Assembly: GCA_029962745.1 (NCBI GenBank)
Contig: CM057158.1
Location: forward strand, 6,199,869 to 6,263,868
Source of the DNA: Echinometra lucunter
Lineage: Eukaryota > Echinodermata > Echinoidea > Camarodonta > Echinometridae
DNA: 64,000 nucleotides
Direction of reading: 5' to 3'
The translations under genes and the position numbers were made by a program. A model generated the notes under the pieces. The model was not told the origin of the DNA and did not search any database. It worked only from the letters and a program-made list of their open reading frames with translations. Positions 38,226-50,033 of this stretch are shown in pieces (positions within the stretch are counted from its first letter, which is position 1; the number at the start of each line of letters is the position of its first letter).

Positions 38226-38849
38226 ATTACTTGGACTGGAGTCTGTGGGAAATATGTATTATGAAGGAAAAAAAAAAAACCAACCTTGTATTTGGTGGAT
38301 AAAAGGTAAGTCAGTGCAATAATTTCATGTGCTCAAAGCACTTTTGCAAATAACAGTTATAGGCCTAAGTAGGCCCTACATAATTTTATTATTCCCAGAT
38401 TTATGTAGAATACTCAAATTTTGAAATAAATGTACATGTAGTGAGTATAACCTGAGATAAGAAAGATTATTTAAATTCAAACAAAATATGTGTGGGTAAT
38501 TTTTTAGACAATTTAAATAAGTTTTTAGCAATGTCTATGCTTTATTCTATATCGTTGATACCTAAATGTGTTTGTTTGGGTATATTCCAGCTGGTTTTGA
38601 TGATGTCATGAGTTTTAGGATGATTTATCTTTGGGATGTAAGGGATTGGTAGTCAGTGAATTATATGTAGTAAGCTTATTAGAATCACACTTTTGTTGAA
38701 ACTAGTCTGTAACTCCCTGCCATATTTTCGTAACTCCACATATCCCTCATACCAAAAAGGTGGGGATAAACTTTCGAGGTAAAGAAAAACTATTTAGTCT
38801 TGCAAGCCATATTCAAATACCCTTGGGAAAGAAAAGAACCCACTTTGAG

Positions 38850-39064
38850 GCGTGTTCACATATGCAGTGGCAACGCTTCGAAAAAACCATGGGAAGTTTT
38901 AAACGTACTATGCGCCACATTTATATGTCTTGTAACGCGCATGTAAGTGAGTATGCATGTAACACCTTTGTTGCGTCAGTCGTAACCACTTGCCGTCCAT
39001 GTGATACATTAAAATACCGCCAAAGGTTTTAAAAGTGGTTTACAGGTGCACATCTGAACGATCC
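38850..39064. mobile_element. Possible decayed miniature element, CpG-richer than surroundings
   Basis: GCGTGTTCACATATGCA near 38850 and TGCACATCTGAACGATC at 39048-39064 are imperfect inverted repeats (about 12 of 17 positions), and similar partly paired sequence continues inward. The interval has words such as AACGCTTCG, TAACGCGCATG and GCGTCAGTCG that stand out from the AT-rich intron. The open frame across it shows no known domain. Confidence 0.35.
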
Positions 39065-39284
39065 CTTTCCTGTTCTCTGGTAGCGCAATCCAATCAGTGT
39101 ACGTAATGAACAGACTTAACATTCTCCAACCTTCGTTGCTACTTGATGTTGATTTTCAATTTTCCAAACCATTGTTGGGGCTCATGTGACCATTTGAAGT
39201 TTCCATTCTGGTTTATATGAGGCTTGATTGAAAACATATTTGCTGGAAATGTTATTCAGAATTGATCATTGTTGCAAATGTACG

Positions 39285-39390
39285 AGGGGAAAAAAGAGAG
39301 AGGGGGTGACAGAGAGAGAAATAAAGAAAGAGATCAAGATAAAAGAAAAAGAAGAGTGAGTGAGGGAGAGAAATAGACAGAGAGAATGTG
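39285..39390. repeat. Purine-rich GA tract
   Basis: A/G-rich simple sequence with AGAGAGAG and GAAAGAGA words. It forms the Ser/Leu/Phe-rich C-terminal third of a 147-residue open frame on the - strand (39266-39709) that is otherwise unrecognised. Confidence 0.7.
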
Positions 39391-39795
39391 ATTTAGGATG
39401 ATATTTGTGTCTCATTCCCGACCTATATAAGCTTAATATAGAGATAACAGTCATGATCGGTCCATAATCAAATTTATTCAAGCAAGATGTCAGAGCCAAA
39501 CAATTTTTTATGTCAACAATATTTTCTTCTAATGTTAACTCTTTTTTATCAGTTTCTGAAAGTGGGGAGGTAGAGGGAACAAAGTTTTGTTCATGGCTTC
39601 CATAAAAGTGAAATAAAATGATCTTATATAATCCATTCTTCAAGAACAGAAGAATAATGATTTGCGCATGATTATTTTTTGTGTCATCAGTTCCATCAGT
39701 ATTATACATCAGTCAAGGCTGCAAAATATGCAGTTATGTTGATGCAGATGTAATAGTCTCTTTATTGGAATCATTATTATGAACGTGTTTATTAA

Positions 39796-40282
39796 AGCTA
39801 TTGGCTAACTTTGTGAGCAGCCGATTTAAAAAATTCTCAACTTAAGATGAAACATGTGTATGAGTACTTGTATTTGTACTCAAAACCCCTGAAACCAACC
39901 ATAATTTGGAATGAAAAACTGTTAGTAAGACGCAAACCGTGATTTTATCATTTTTGGTCTCAGAGACAATAAATAAGAGGACCGTTTTGCTGGAGTTCAA
40001 AAATACAGTTATCTGTCTCCCTCTGCGTGATACGCCAATACACACATTCCGTTACGGTGAGCCATGTGCACATGCACACTCCTTACTTCTAGTCTGTGCA
40101 ACCGACCCGATATATATGTTTCAAACATTGGTTCACATTTCTAATATTTAAAAATACTTCCTGTGGATACTATACTTTGAAACTTTCAGACAGGTATTTT
40201 TACACTATAACCTTTATGTTCATCCTATTTTCAAGTAGCAAAATGAGTTTTAAGAAAATCATAACAATGTTAACCAATACCT
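39796..40282 (-). mobile_element. TTAA-flanked miniature element family F1, copy 3 (487 bp)
   Basis: Flanked by TTAA at 39792-39795 and 40283-40286, in the opposite orientation to the copies at 3909 and 34264. It starts AGCTATTGGCTAACTTTGTG and ends AACAATGTTAACCAATACCT. The shared interior is present in reverse (CCCTGAAACCAACCATAAT, AGTCTGTGCAACCGACCC). Confidence 0.87.
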
Positions 40283-40767
40283 TTAATTTATGCCTGGTAT
40301 GTTTTTGTTAAATTTCCTTTGATGTGTACATCAATGTATTGTTGTGTGGTAGAAAAGTGTTTTTCCCTATATTACTTGAATATCCATAGAGCTTGTCAAG
40401 ATCTCTGAAAGGTATTGAAAGTTATTTCAGCCATTTACAGGAATGTTCTGAAAAAACAGAGGACTACACCGTTGGTTCCCGTCATGATTCAAGTTGAATC
40501 ATTTGAGTTATCTTTGGTGTAACTTTGAACTCTTAAACTGCTGTAGCATATTTGTGGTAACATGGGTTGACCACAATAGCCTGTCATTGTGCAGAAGTTA
40601 ACATCACTGTCAGGTTTTAGTGTGATCAGGTAGGAAAATGTTCGAAGGGTCAGTCACATTATGCCTGTATGTCTCTCAATGTTTTAAACTAGTTCTCTAT
40701 TTGCAATATTTTTAAAGGATCTTGGTTGAATGTACTCAAAATCAAATGGTTCCCAGTTAGCCAGCTT

Positions 40768-40924
40768 GGCCCTGTTGCATAAAACTTGGCATCAATGGTA
40801 ACTTTGCCATCAATGGTAACTTCCATGGGATACTCGAATTTCATTGGCTGTTGAGCAATGTTACCATGGTAGTTACCATTGATATTAGAGTTAGCATTAA
40901 TTGTAAGTTTTATGCAACAGGGCC
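40768..40924. mobile_element. 157 bp miniature element with 21-23 bp inverted repeats
   Basis: The ends are GGCCCTGTTGCATAAAACTT and AAGTTTTATGCAACAGGGCC, perfect inverses for 20 bp. The middle has direct copies of CATCAATGGTAACTT and inverted copies (GTTACCATGG, GTTACCATTGAT), so it can fold into a larger hairpin. No clear target duplication. Confidence 0.88.
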
Positions 40925-41259
40925 CTGTTCTGACACCCGGTCTTCATAATTATAAAGTTAATAATTTGATTCATGAAAGTTAGTTTTGCACATATATGCA
41001 TCACCTTGTGGTTTTTATTCTAGGTAAGAACATTGAAATGTTGAAGCATACGACTGAAGCTTCTTCAAATGCAATGAGGGAAGAGATGGAGCCCCATCCC
41101 TTCCCATGAATCTAGCAAAGAGAAGAGAGAGGTCATTTGTATACCATGATTACAGGAAGTTATGCGATAAATATAATCCTGAATTTCTAACTACCTTTGT
41201 CAGTGATTTGATCTTCAGATCAACTAACAAGCATTTTTCCAAGCTTTCATTCATACTCT

Positions 41260-41800
41260 GCGGCATCTGAGGTATACCCCTGCATGATGACTAATCTCAA
41301 ATGATACGGATTCAGATGTGGTCTGTGGTAGCAAGGAGCTTCAAACAGAAGCTTCCTGGTGGTAGTCTTAAGTCTTTAGGTACCAAATAGTCAAGGCATC
41401 AAGAGTTAAGACCTCCTCCAGCAGTGCTCTTACTCTTGAAATAACCCAATAACAGTCTCTTTTAATATCATTCCCTGCCCATGGTAGCATCTAAAGTATA
41501 ATCCCTACTTCATGACTAATCTTGGAGGATAAAGGATTCACTTTCAAGATTGTTGAGATGTGGTTTGTGGATAGTCCGAAGGCTTGAGGTTCCATTACAA
41601 ATGATTTAGGATGGAGCTATAGAAAATATAGAATAGGCTGCTCCATTGTCTTATGATTTCAACCAAAACTGTCTGGTACAGAGTTCAGCCCTTTCTAGGA
41701 AATAATCATCTGGTCATAGATGTTTATGGAATATGCTTCATGCACTTCAGACTATAACCCCTGGTGAAGCAGCAGAATAAACTAGCAGAATTATCTTAGG
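41260..41800. repeat. Degenerate tandem repeat, about two to three units
   Basis: GTATACCCCTGCATGATGACTAATCT near 41272 and GTATAATCCCTACTTCATGACTAATCTTGG near 41494 are each followed by GGATTCA and GAGATGTGGTnTGTGG. A third similar start (CTATAACCCCTGGTGAAG) is at about 41753. Strongly diverged. Confidence 0.5.
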
Positions 41801-44489
41801 ATGTCTAATAAGACTGCCTGTTAGTGAGTTTGTCCTTTTCTTGGGAAAGGGTACACAAGTATTATCTGTTCACTATAACATGTCTGAAATGTGCTTCATT
41901 CATTAAGTACTGCTCCATTTATAGGCACTTTTGACACCATCATTGTAACCATTCTTTCTTTCTCATGTTTGTATACTTTAGTTTAAGAATGATTACATAA
42001 TGGATGATTGATAAATGAATAGATAATTGAAAAAATTATTCATGGAAGCTAAGCATTAATAAATTTCTTAGTTGATTTTATTGAGTCAATTGTACATGCA
42101 AATGCGACAAGCAGTGTATTTTTAAATGAACATTTTGGATGACAATGAATGTCCACATTTATCAAAATCAAAATGAATATCTATATTGAGTTAGAATCAA
42201 TTGTAATACTATAAAAATGGGGTAAAAGGAAGGGAATTCCACCTGAAAGGTTGCATTCTTTCTCTCTTCCTAGTTCAGAAGGTAAGACAGGTCTCTTCTC
42301 AACCCAATATTCCAAATCAAATGTGCTGCCCGAGTTTTAGATTAAATTAATGTAGGCCTACTGCATTGAAAGAAGAAAGAGAGTAGCGGGTCTCCATCAC
42401 GAACTCCATCATACTGTTATTTGAGTCTTGTATTAATGATGCTATGACAGGTCTGTTCACAACCCAGCTGTTATGATGAGCCAGACACTGAAAGTGTCAT
42501 CCTGGGTCAACTGGGGTCACTGGCTAGACACTAGTCCCTTTCTATGGCTGCGTTCATACAGTATAAGATGTCTTTTGCTGGGTTCACATTGCACCCCTTG
42601 TTTTGCCTGATGGTTTCATCATGGATTGGATGTATATTCTTTGCAGGTAGATGCCTTCATTGTAGCACTAGCATGTAGTCTTTCTTCTTCATGTAATGTG
42701 GTTTTTCATACTGTGCTCCTAGTGATATCAACCACGTGAATAGTATTTTGAAAGACATTAGTCCTGCTTTGCATTGCATGGGCATTCAAGTTGATTCAAT
42801 TGATCCATTTTTATTTCTTTGCATTCTTTTCCAAATTTAGAATACGACATAATGAATAGAAATTTGACTAATGCATTGTCAAAATAGAATAGTCACATTA
42901 TTTTTTAATTTTTGTTTATTTATTGAGTCTTAATTATGCAGAGTGGCTTCATCTGTGGTTGAAACAACTGTTTTTCACAAAGGCCCTGCTTATCAACAAA
43001 TATTATTATACAGATTTAACAAGTATATTTTTTTAGAGAGTATTGTCACATAAGCATTGCTTGATGGTCTTTATTATATTCCTTTTATTTCTCTCATTTC
43101 TAAAGTGAATAATTGATATTCAAAGTTGATAAAGGAAAGTCATCAGACATTGCATTAATTTTATACTCTTGTATCATATAAAATATTACTTGTGTTACTA
43201 ATATTTCACTGTGCCCTTAATACTTTAGATATACTGTTCTTCAGCCCTCATGTTAATTACATTATTGATTAGTCAGTAAAAGACAGTATGTGTCTCAAAT
43301 TGATTCATCAGCCTAATCTTTCCTACTAGAATAGAGTATATGGATATTATCCTACAATGTTAACACAGCCTCAAAACCTGAAAGTACTTGTCTAATTTTA
43401 TGTGATTCATGATGAGAGAATCAATTGGTTTATGGGGACAGGTTATACTACGCCTTTAGCAAGTGTTGTCACTCAGTGAATTTAGGATAGAAGCGAACTA
43501 TCAAAACTTATTGTGAGTAATCCATGAGAACTTTTATCAAATGGTCTGAAATGGTGTTGGGTAAACTTTGCCAAGTTCTATTTCTTTGCTTCTCAAGAAG
43601 AGAAAACTGAGTGAGGTTAAATTGATGATTTAAGGAGCACTGAAAATTGTGCCCAAGTATCTGCACAGACAATAACTTTTGAGAACGATTGCACTGTTTC
43701 TTCATCTTCTTTCTTTTCTTCCTTGTTTTTCTTTTTCGTCTGTTTCTTTTCTCCCTCATTTTTCTTCTATTCATTTTTCTTCTATTCATTTTCATCTCCT
43801 CAAAAAGTCCCTTAGATATACCATCCACCATTTATCTACATTAAAACAGTAGTTAGACTGTATATGACTATTAAGGAGTCAGAATGGTATTACCATTCTC
43901 TGAACTTTGGAATATGATGAAATTTTAACACTTTCATATTAGAAAGTAATAACACTATTGTCAATCACTTAACCTCGTGAATGATTTCTACATCTGTCCA
44001 GCTATTGACCTAGCCTGTCACTGAAGCTTTGTGCTAAAAGAAGACTGGTTGATGTAGTCGCCCACCATAGTAGTAATAGTAGATCCATAGATTCTAATGA
44101 CCTTCATAATTGCTGCTTTACCAAGCAATTCCTTTATCAAAAAAGGAAGAATGCAATTAGTCCACTGACTGTAAGGTTGGGTTATTTTTTCTTTGATATT
44201 CATATTGTAATGGCAATGAGAGTGTTTGCCTTGGTTTAGAACTTTGTATGCATGAAACCACATAATGATATCTTATTCTTCTAATTAAAAGAAATATCAT
44301 TAAATAGTGTTAACTTTCCCACAGCCCATCGCTGCTTAGGTATTGTATTGTAAACAAAAAAAATCATGTTACTGCGCTAGCCTACACTTCAATTCTTTCA
44401 ACTGCATGAAGCCATAAGATTCTTGTCAAGCCATCTTAAATTCTTTGTGATTTGTGGTAAAGTATTGAGACAATTGAAAAACCTTTTTT

Positions 44490-44512
44490 TTGGGGGGGGG
44501 GAGGGGGGAGGG
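44490..44512. repeat. G-run cluster
   Basis: TTTTTTT followed by about nine G, an A, six G, an A and three G. Enough G runs for a quadruplex on the + strand. Confidence 0.65.
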
Positions 44513-45423
44513 TCTTTTTATTGTTATTGCGAACTAAATGGTGATCAGAAAACTTGTTGGAATACAAATACTTATATAAAAATATCAAATGTCTTGCTTT
44601 TTATTTAGTCAAGTTATTGCCTATTTCTCTAGAAGAGAATCATTTTATAGTTGCTATTGAAGAAAGAATTAATTCATAGGTTTTTAAAAAGCTGCAGTAC
44701 CATTAGTCAATTTGATTTGCTACAAGAAATTGACATTGGCATTTTGATATTTTATGTCTTGTCATTTTATCTTATTACATTTTGAGAAAAAATAAAATTA
44801 ATGATGTAATAAATATTGTTTGTCAGATTTATTTCCATTTTTGTTGCCATTTGAAGGTTCTTACTTGAATATGACAGTGTCAGCAGATATATGGCTTTCA
44901 GAAAAAAACCATCTCTCTTGTGAAATTGGAAAAAAAACCACAGTTATAGAATTGTAGAAAATTTGTATCATATTTCTGTTGGCTTTGAATTTGTTCTTGA
45001 CCTCTATTCCCTGAAGTGTTTTATAGCAGTTTTGGTGCCATTTTATTGTGATTAGTGGGTGATGTTTGGCATTCAGAAACACTTGCTACCTGTAGGCAGA
45101 TAATTCATCTTCCAGTCTTGACAAAGGGTTGAAAAGGATGGAACATGAAATAAAATTATGGATGTTCAAATGTATTAAGGTCAGTACCGGTCTCATGTTT
45201 CTAATGATACCCTTTGTCCTGACATTTTAATAGACTTACTGTGAAATAAAAATCAAAGAGCAAGCTTGATAAATAGTTTTCCTCCTTTGTCCTTATATTG
45301 GGAGCACAAGTCTCGAAAACAGCATTGTAGGATCTTGGCTTATTATATAGACTTTGTAATGATCTAACTTTTGCAATGATTATAAGTCTACCAAAAGATA
45401 TATCAGTAATATACCATTTGTCG

Positions 45424-45627
45424 TGCCACTGGCAGAAGGGCGGAAGCATTTACGCGTACGCTATTTTTAACTTCTGTGTGGCTGGCAGAAGGGCGTTAAT
45501 GCGCACCTGCACTGTACACTGTACATTTCGCGTAGCGCGGGCTCAAGCTACCGCCCTTCTGCCAGCCGCACAGGAATTGAAAATTGCACATGTGCATTTG
45601 CTTACGCCCTTCTGCCAGCCGCATGAA
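45424..45627. mobile_element. Nested palindrome with four copies of GGCTGGCAGAAGGGCG
   Basis: The motif occurs in forward orientation at 45431 (shorter) and 45480 and in reverse at 45552 and 45605. Spacers are symmetric, and the sequence between motifs also pairs (ACGCGTACGC...CTTCTGTGTGGC against its reversed counterpart). The region is GC-rich inside AT-rich intron. It is probably a foldback miniature element of about 200 bp. The 113-residue open frame crossing it shows no known domain. Confidence 0.75.
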
Positions 45628-45971
45628 GCATTGCTTTTATGCTCCAAGTCTAGCATTTCATTTCATTTATTTAGGTTGTTTGATTTAATTCACAGTGATG
45701 CATATAAGACCAAGTGACATTGTGATTAACTGTTGCTCAGTCCTGACGAACTTATAGAGAAATGGGGCAGGCTGTGAGGATTAAAATGGGCGATGGTTCA
45801 ACATGAAAGCTAAGAAGATTGATTTGGTTTATGGAGGAAGGATGGGAGACTGCGTGGGTTTCTTTTCGTTCGGACTTGGTCAGGTTCCTTGTGTGTCAAG
45901 GTCTTTGCGACAATGTGGTGTCAAAAACCAGATGAGACTGCTTGTTGTAGTGCATTCAACTTGGTGCAGAT

Positions 45972-46070
45972 GATCATTTGACTGGTAGTTTTTTACTTCA
46001 TATTTGCCGAGGAGGGGAGAGATCACTTGAACTGGTAGTTTTTTACTTCATATTTGCCAAAGAGGGGAGA
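45972..46070. repeat. ~49 bp tandem duplication, then (GA)n
   Basis: GATCA.TTGAACTGGTAGTTTTTTACTTC... occurs at 45972 and again at 46021 and ends each time in AGGGGAGAG. The copies differ at a few bases. A (GA)n tract follows at 46100-46127. Confidence 0.9.
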
Positions 46071-46095
46071 GAACGAGAAAGAGTAACAAAGTGAC

Positions 46096-46126
<31 letters not shown>

Positions 46127-47691
46127 ACAGAGTAAATTTGTTCTTGATTTCTCATTGCACTTGATGCTTGGATTAAATACAGTCTTCATTTCCTGTTTAG
46201 ACTACCTAAATTCATTGTATGGCTAAATGGGAATCATGCACCTATATGATAAGTAGAAAATTGAATTTCCTTAGTCAGACCATTGTATAAAAATGTATAA
46301 CGAAACATCGTATTAAAGTGACACACATAAAACAGGCATCGTTTCAAACAAAAGCATGATCAAGAATTGGCATCCATTGTAGTCTGTGTCATGTATTTGT
46401 ATGGATTATTTGGCACTACAAAGCTCTTCACCAACACATACATAATGATGAAGTCCAAACTGGTATTTTGTGATTCAGGTCAAGACTTTAATTCCGGCAC
46501 CACCGGTAACTAAGCAGCGTCCATCTTGCACCCATGACGTCACAATGCTTTCGCATATTAAACACATATATAATTGATATTTATAATGACATTGATAATG
46601 AACAATAACATAACAGTCTGAACATGGTATCATACAAGAATCATATTACTATGACTCTGCACAAGTTATAAAGGAGGCAAACAACTTCAAATTTGACATA
46701 ATTCTGAAAATTATAACAGACAATCTCTTGATTCATTATTGAGAACTTTTGACTAGAAAATGTGCTTTAGATCATGAAGTGGGTGTGATGAGTGGAGGGC
46801 ATATGTTTCCCACTTACTTTGTTTATCCTTGTGATCCTCAAATCAAATAAGGAATAGAAAATGGATGTGTTAGAGTATGTGGTGTATCTTCATACTTGAA
46901 GGATGAGAACTGTATTGAATAAATAGTATCATATAAAAGTTAATCTTATCTTGATTGCTTCCTTTGTGCATGATTAATCCCATGATTTTGAAATCACTTG
47001 TGGAACAGAAAAGGGAAATGCAGTGTCTTTTATCTTTAGAGATAAATAAAACAGTTTTACTCTAAATGTGATGAATAATCTTGATGTATAAAGTGATAAC
47101 CTGAGAATATTCGGAGCATTATAGCACAGAACCCCAGGAGACACCTTCTCTTCAAATAATACGTCATCCTTACATTTGTAGTGAGTTTTTGGTCCTCAAG
47201 TCAATAGATTAAAATGTCTATATTTCATATTTCACTCAAGGTAAAGTAAGAATCTTGTTTATTTTGTCTCAGGTGCTATGTACTATTATTGATATTTGGG
47301 AGAAAAAAGCAGTGAATTTGTATTACAGCTTTTTCTAAAAATTTCCATAAAACAATCTTGAATTATCATGATTTTTTTTACCTGTTTTCCCCCAACAGAC
47401 CATTTTGTATATTCTGTAGTATCCATTTTAATCATTGATGTCGAGATCACACATGACATGTCTTATGACATTTGAAACTCATCTGAAGATGCAAGGTTGT
47501 AGTTTTGTTGAATATAAAAGAAGTCCAAGTGCCTGCAGTGATACCAAGGGAGCTCAAATAGTATGATACTAATACAAGTAGATTTTAGTTTTAGACCAGG
47601 ACTAATACTTCACTCCCCTGAGGAGGTTTATCTCATGCCTGCATTCTCAGATTTTCGTATACATTTGTTTCCAATTGTCTGAATCAAATCA

Positions 47692-47925
47692 TTTCAGGAA
47701 ATGAATGTGAATGTGAACCCCTTAAAATGATATATACAGTTCTATGTTTTTCCTCTTGTGTAGAAAAAAATTCAAGATGGATTAATGCACTTGCATTGCA
47801 CATCTAAAGATTTCGGGAAATAAATGTGAATACAAACACTTTTGAAAGATATTTAGTTTCGTCATGTTTCCCTTACACAGAGCAAAAGTCAAGTTGGATT
47901 AATTTGTATTGCAGAAGCAATGTTA
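47692..47925. repeat. Diverged ~119 bp tandem duplication
   Basis: Two units start TTTC.GGAAATnAATGTGAAT (47692 and 47811) and end with GTCAAG.TGGATTAAT-like sequence. Differences are frequent, so it is old. Confidence 0.7.
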
Positions 47926-49219
47926 ACACATAGATGGTGTCTTCAGTAGTTTAGTGATAGAGTTTTGTATGACTGTTAAAAAAAAAGTTTTCTTTCTTTA
48001 AAATTTCAGTGGGCACAATGATTTCTTTTTCACTTGTTGTTTTTCTTATGTACCACCAAGAGTCATGCACAAATATCACTTTCATCACACACAAAAAAAT
48101 GAGACTGGAAAGATTGTCAGGAAATACACTAGGGTCATTTCCAGTGCTATGAATGTAAAGATTACGCATATCATTAAATATTAGGCTAGGCTTTCGAATT
48201 TGGCCAAGGTTGGATTTCTTCACATTCTTTGCAGTAGTGTGCAGATTTTTAATTTACCTACATTAGACATTTGTCAGAAGTGGAGGATTTCATTCAATAC
48301 CATTACTTCCTGTCCATTTTCACCATGACACTGCAGAGAGTCATATTTCCCATATGCCTCCATCAACATGAAGACATTGATGGACGGAAATGGTTGGGCT
48401 AGGTGGTTGGGAGGATGGTCTCTATGACATTATGTGCATGGTTCTCGCCAGTACATAACACCCATGGTTCCAATACCGTGCGTAAAGGGTTTCAGACATG
48501 TGTGAAATTGCTGCACCATGCGTGGCAACAAGGGTAAAAAAATATTGGAGTATATATTCCTAACGATAATGATAAATGTCACAGATTGTTTTGCTTTTTG
48601 GCAATGTATTATTACTTTTATGCCATTAGTAGACAACTTCTGCTTACCAAGAAGTATTTTTCATCCTTTTACTATAGCATATGCTGCCGCCACACCTAAC
48701 TTCAGGTGTAATTCCGTAAAACTTCCAAAACTTCCACGCTTTGCGCAGAATGGGAACCGTGTGTGGATTTTTTTCTAGTGAGAACCCTGATTATGTGGCT
48801 GAGAGAGATAAATAACCTCACACTATTCCAAGTATGCCCAGTGATTGAGTTTTTAGAATACTAAAATACAATCTTATCAATTAAAAAACAAAATTAAGGT
48901 ATATCTATTTGATCTATTTCTTGTTTGCTTTATTATCGATTCAAGTCTGTGAATCAAATACATGTATGCATATACTCATGTTAAAGTAGAATCAGTCTGG
49001 GTATGGTTTTGGAGACAACCAACTCTGAAGTCCCCTGGTGAATGTACTTGTATGGGTATTGAAAAAAGTTAAGATTTCTTTAAGGGAGTCTTCACAATAT
49101 TTCTACCTATTGTAGAAGTACACTTACCCTACAGTTATTCATCTCTAACGAAAAATGAATTATTTTCAGTGCTCTTCATGCTATATGAGCAAGTCATTTT
49201 TCAACCCATGAAACCTTAA

Positions 49220-49700
49220 CTCTTACAGTGCTGATGGCACGTATATGTGCCCAAAAGACCTTACATTTTTAATCGACCATTACTCCACTTAGAATAATAG
49301 ATATGATCATGAAAATATGTCAAAGTTTAGAGGATAAATATAGTAGTTAAAATATGTATTAGTCACTATATGCTACCATAGGATATTTTTTTAGAAAACT
49401 GCAGATTTTGGAAAGGATCCACTCTTATTTTAGCATAAAACAATAGCAAACAAATGAGAAATGAAAACGGAAAGGTCAAGAGGAAAGCTCATTTCTATTT
49501 CCAAATAATTTGAATGCAAGACATTGAATTAATTGAAATATTTGGTATCTTTTGAAAGGGTAATAATTTTTCTACAGCTTTTGTGTACAACTTATCTGTA
49601 TAGAAATTACTGTTGAAGACTTACGTATATTTGAAAAGCAAGCGTTGTTCATGATTTGGTAGAATTTGGTAACAAGAAAAACCCCTTGGCACCGTAAGAG
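49220..49700. mobile_element. TTAA-flanked miniature element family F3 (481 bp)
   Basis: TTAA at 49216-49219 and 49701-49704. The ends CTCTTACAGTGC and GCACCGTAAGAG are inverted repeats with one mismatch in 12. Only one copy is present in this window. It lies just 121 bp before the second recognised exon. No coding capacity. Confidence 0.8.
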
Positions 49701-49821
49701 TTAATGATGCTGCTTATAGACTGTGTTGCCATGTGGGGAATGTGTTTGTTCTCAATATGAATGGATTAAATAGATTAATTGAATTCTCATTTTTTATTTC
49801 ATCTTTCTTTCACTTGCACAG

Positions 49822-50033
49822 ATCAACCACACCCTCCTGAAGAACCAGTCTTTTTCCTGGATGAATATCCTAATGTGAATGGAACTTTGTTTGAAACCAG
49901 AAAACGGCGTTCAATAGCAGGGAACGTTCACAGGAATCAGTACGTCGAGACGCTGGTTGTGGTGGATAAACATATGATCAAGAAACATGGGAGTGATAAA
50001 ATCACTGCATATGTTCTCACAATATTCAACATG
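49822..50033 (+). CDS. ADAMTS16/18: ADAMTS16/18-like metalloprotease, internal exon: furin site and start of catalytic domain
   Basis: This 212 bp exon supplies the last two bases of the split Tyr codon and then 70 codons, ending exactly at a codon boundary before donor GTATGT. In the joined 175-residue fragment it covers residues 77-147. It contains a proline-rich linker, an N-glycosylation sequon (N96), the proprotein convertase site RKRR at 103-106, where cleavage before Ser107 would release the mature enzyme, and the opening of the reprolysin (M12B) domain at YVETLVVVDKHMIKKHG (from residue 117), ending at LTIFNM. The VETLVVVDK...HG...T.Y.LT..NM pattern is typical of ADAMTS catalytic domains. 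The protein would be cleaved in the trans-Golgi or at the cell surface and act outside the cell. Nothing in the exon is broken. Confidence 0.93.

Larger units (their letters stand above)
14628..49821 (+). other. 35.2 kb phase-1 intron of the ADAMTS16/18-like gene
   Basis: The intron starts with donor GTAAGT at 14628 and ends with an acceptor (pyrimidine run, then CACTTGCACAG) at 49821. It splits a codon after its first base, and joining T to AT restores Tyr, which is good evidence that the two exons are consecutive. No other exon, RNA gene or transposase was recognised in it. It carries several classes of miniature DNA transposon, old tandem duplications and poly-C tracts, listed separately. 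Long stretches between them, for example 21.6-23.5 kb, 24.7-29.3 kb, 30.0-31.9 kb, 34.8-38.8 kb, 41.9-45.4 kb and 46.6-49.2 kb, are AT-rich sequence in which I see little or nothing specific beyond the sites listed. Confidence 0.8.

Noticed and set aside
39266..39709. 147-residue open frame on the - strand
   Set aside because: No recognisable domain, and the last third is translation of a purine tract. No splice or codon evidence supports it.
45376..45717. 113-residue open frame across the GGCTGGCAGAAGGGCG repeats
   Set aside because: It follows the GC-rich palindrome and has no known domain.
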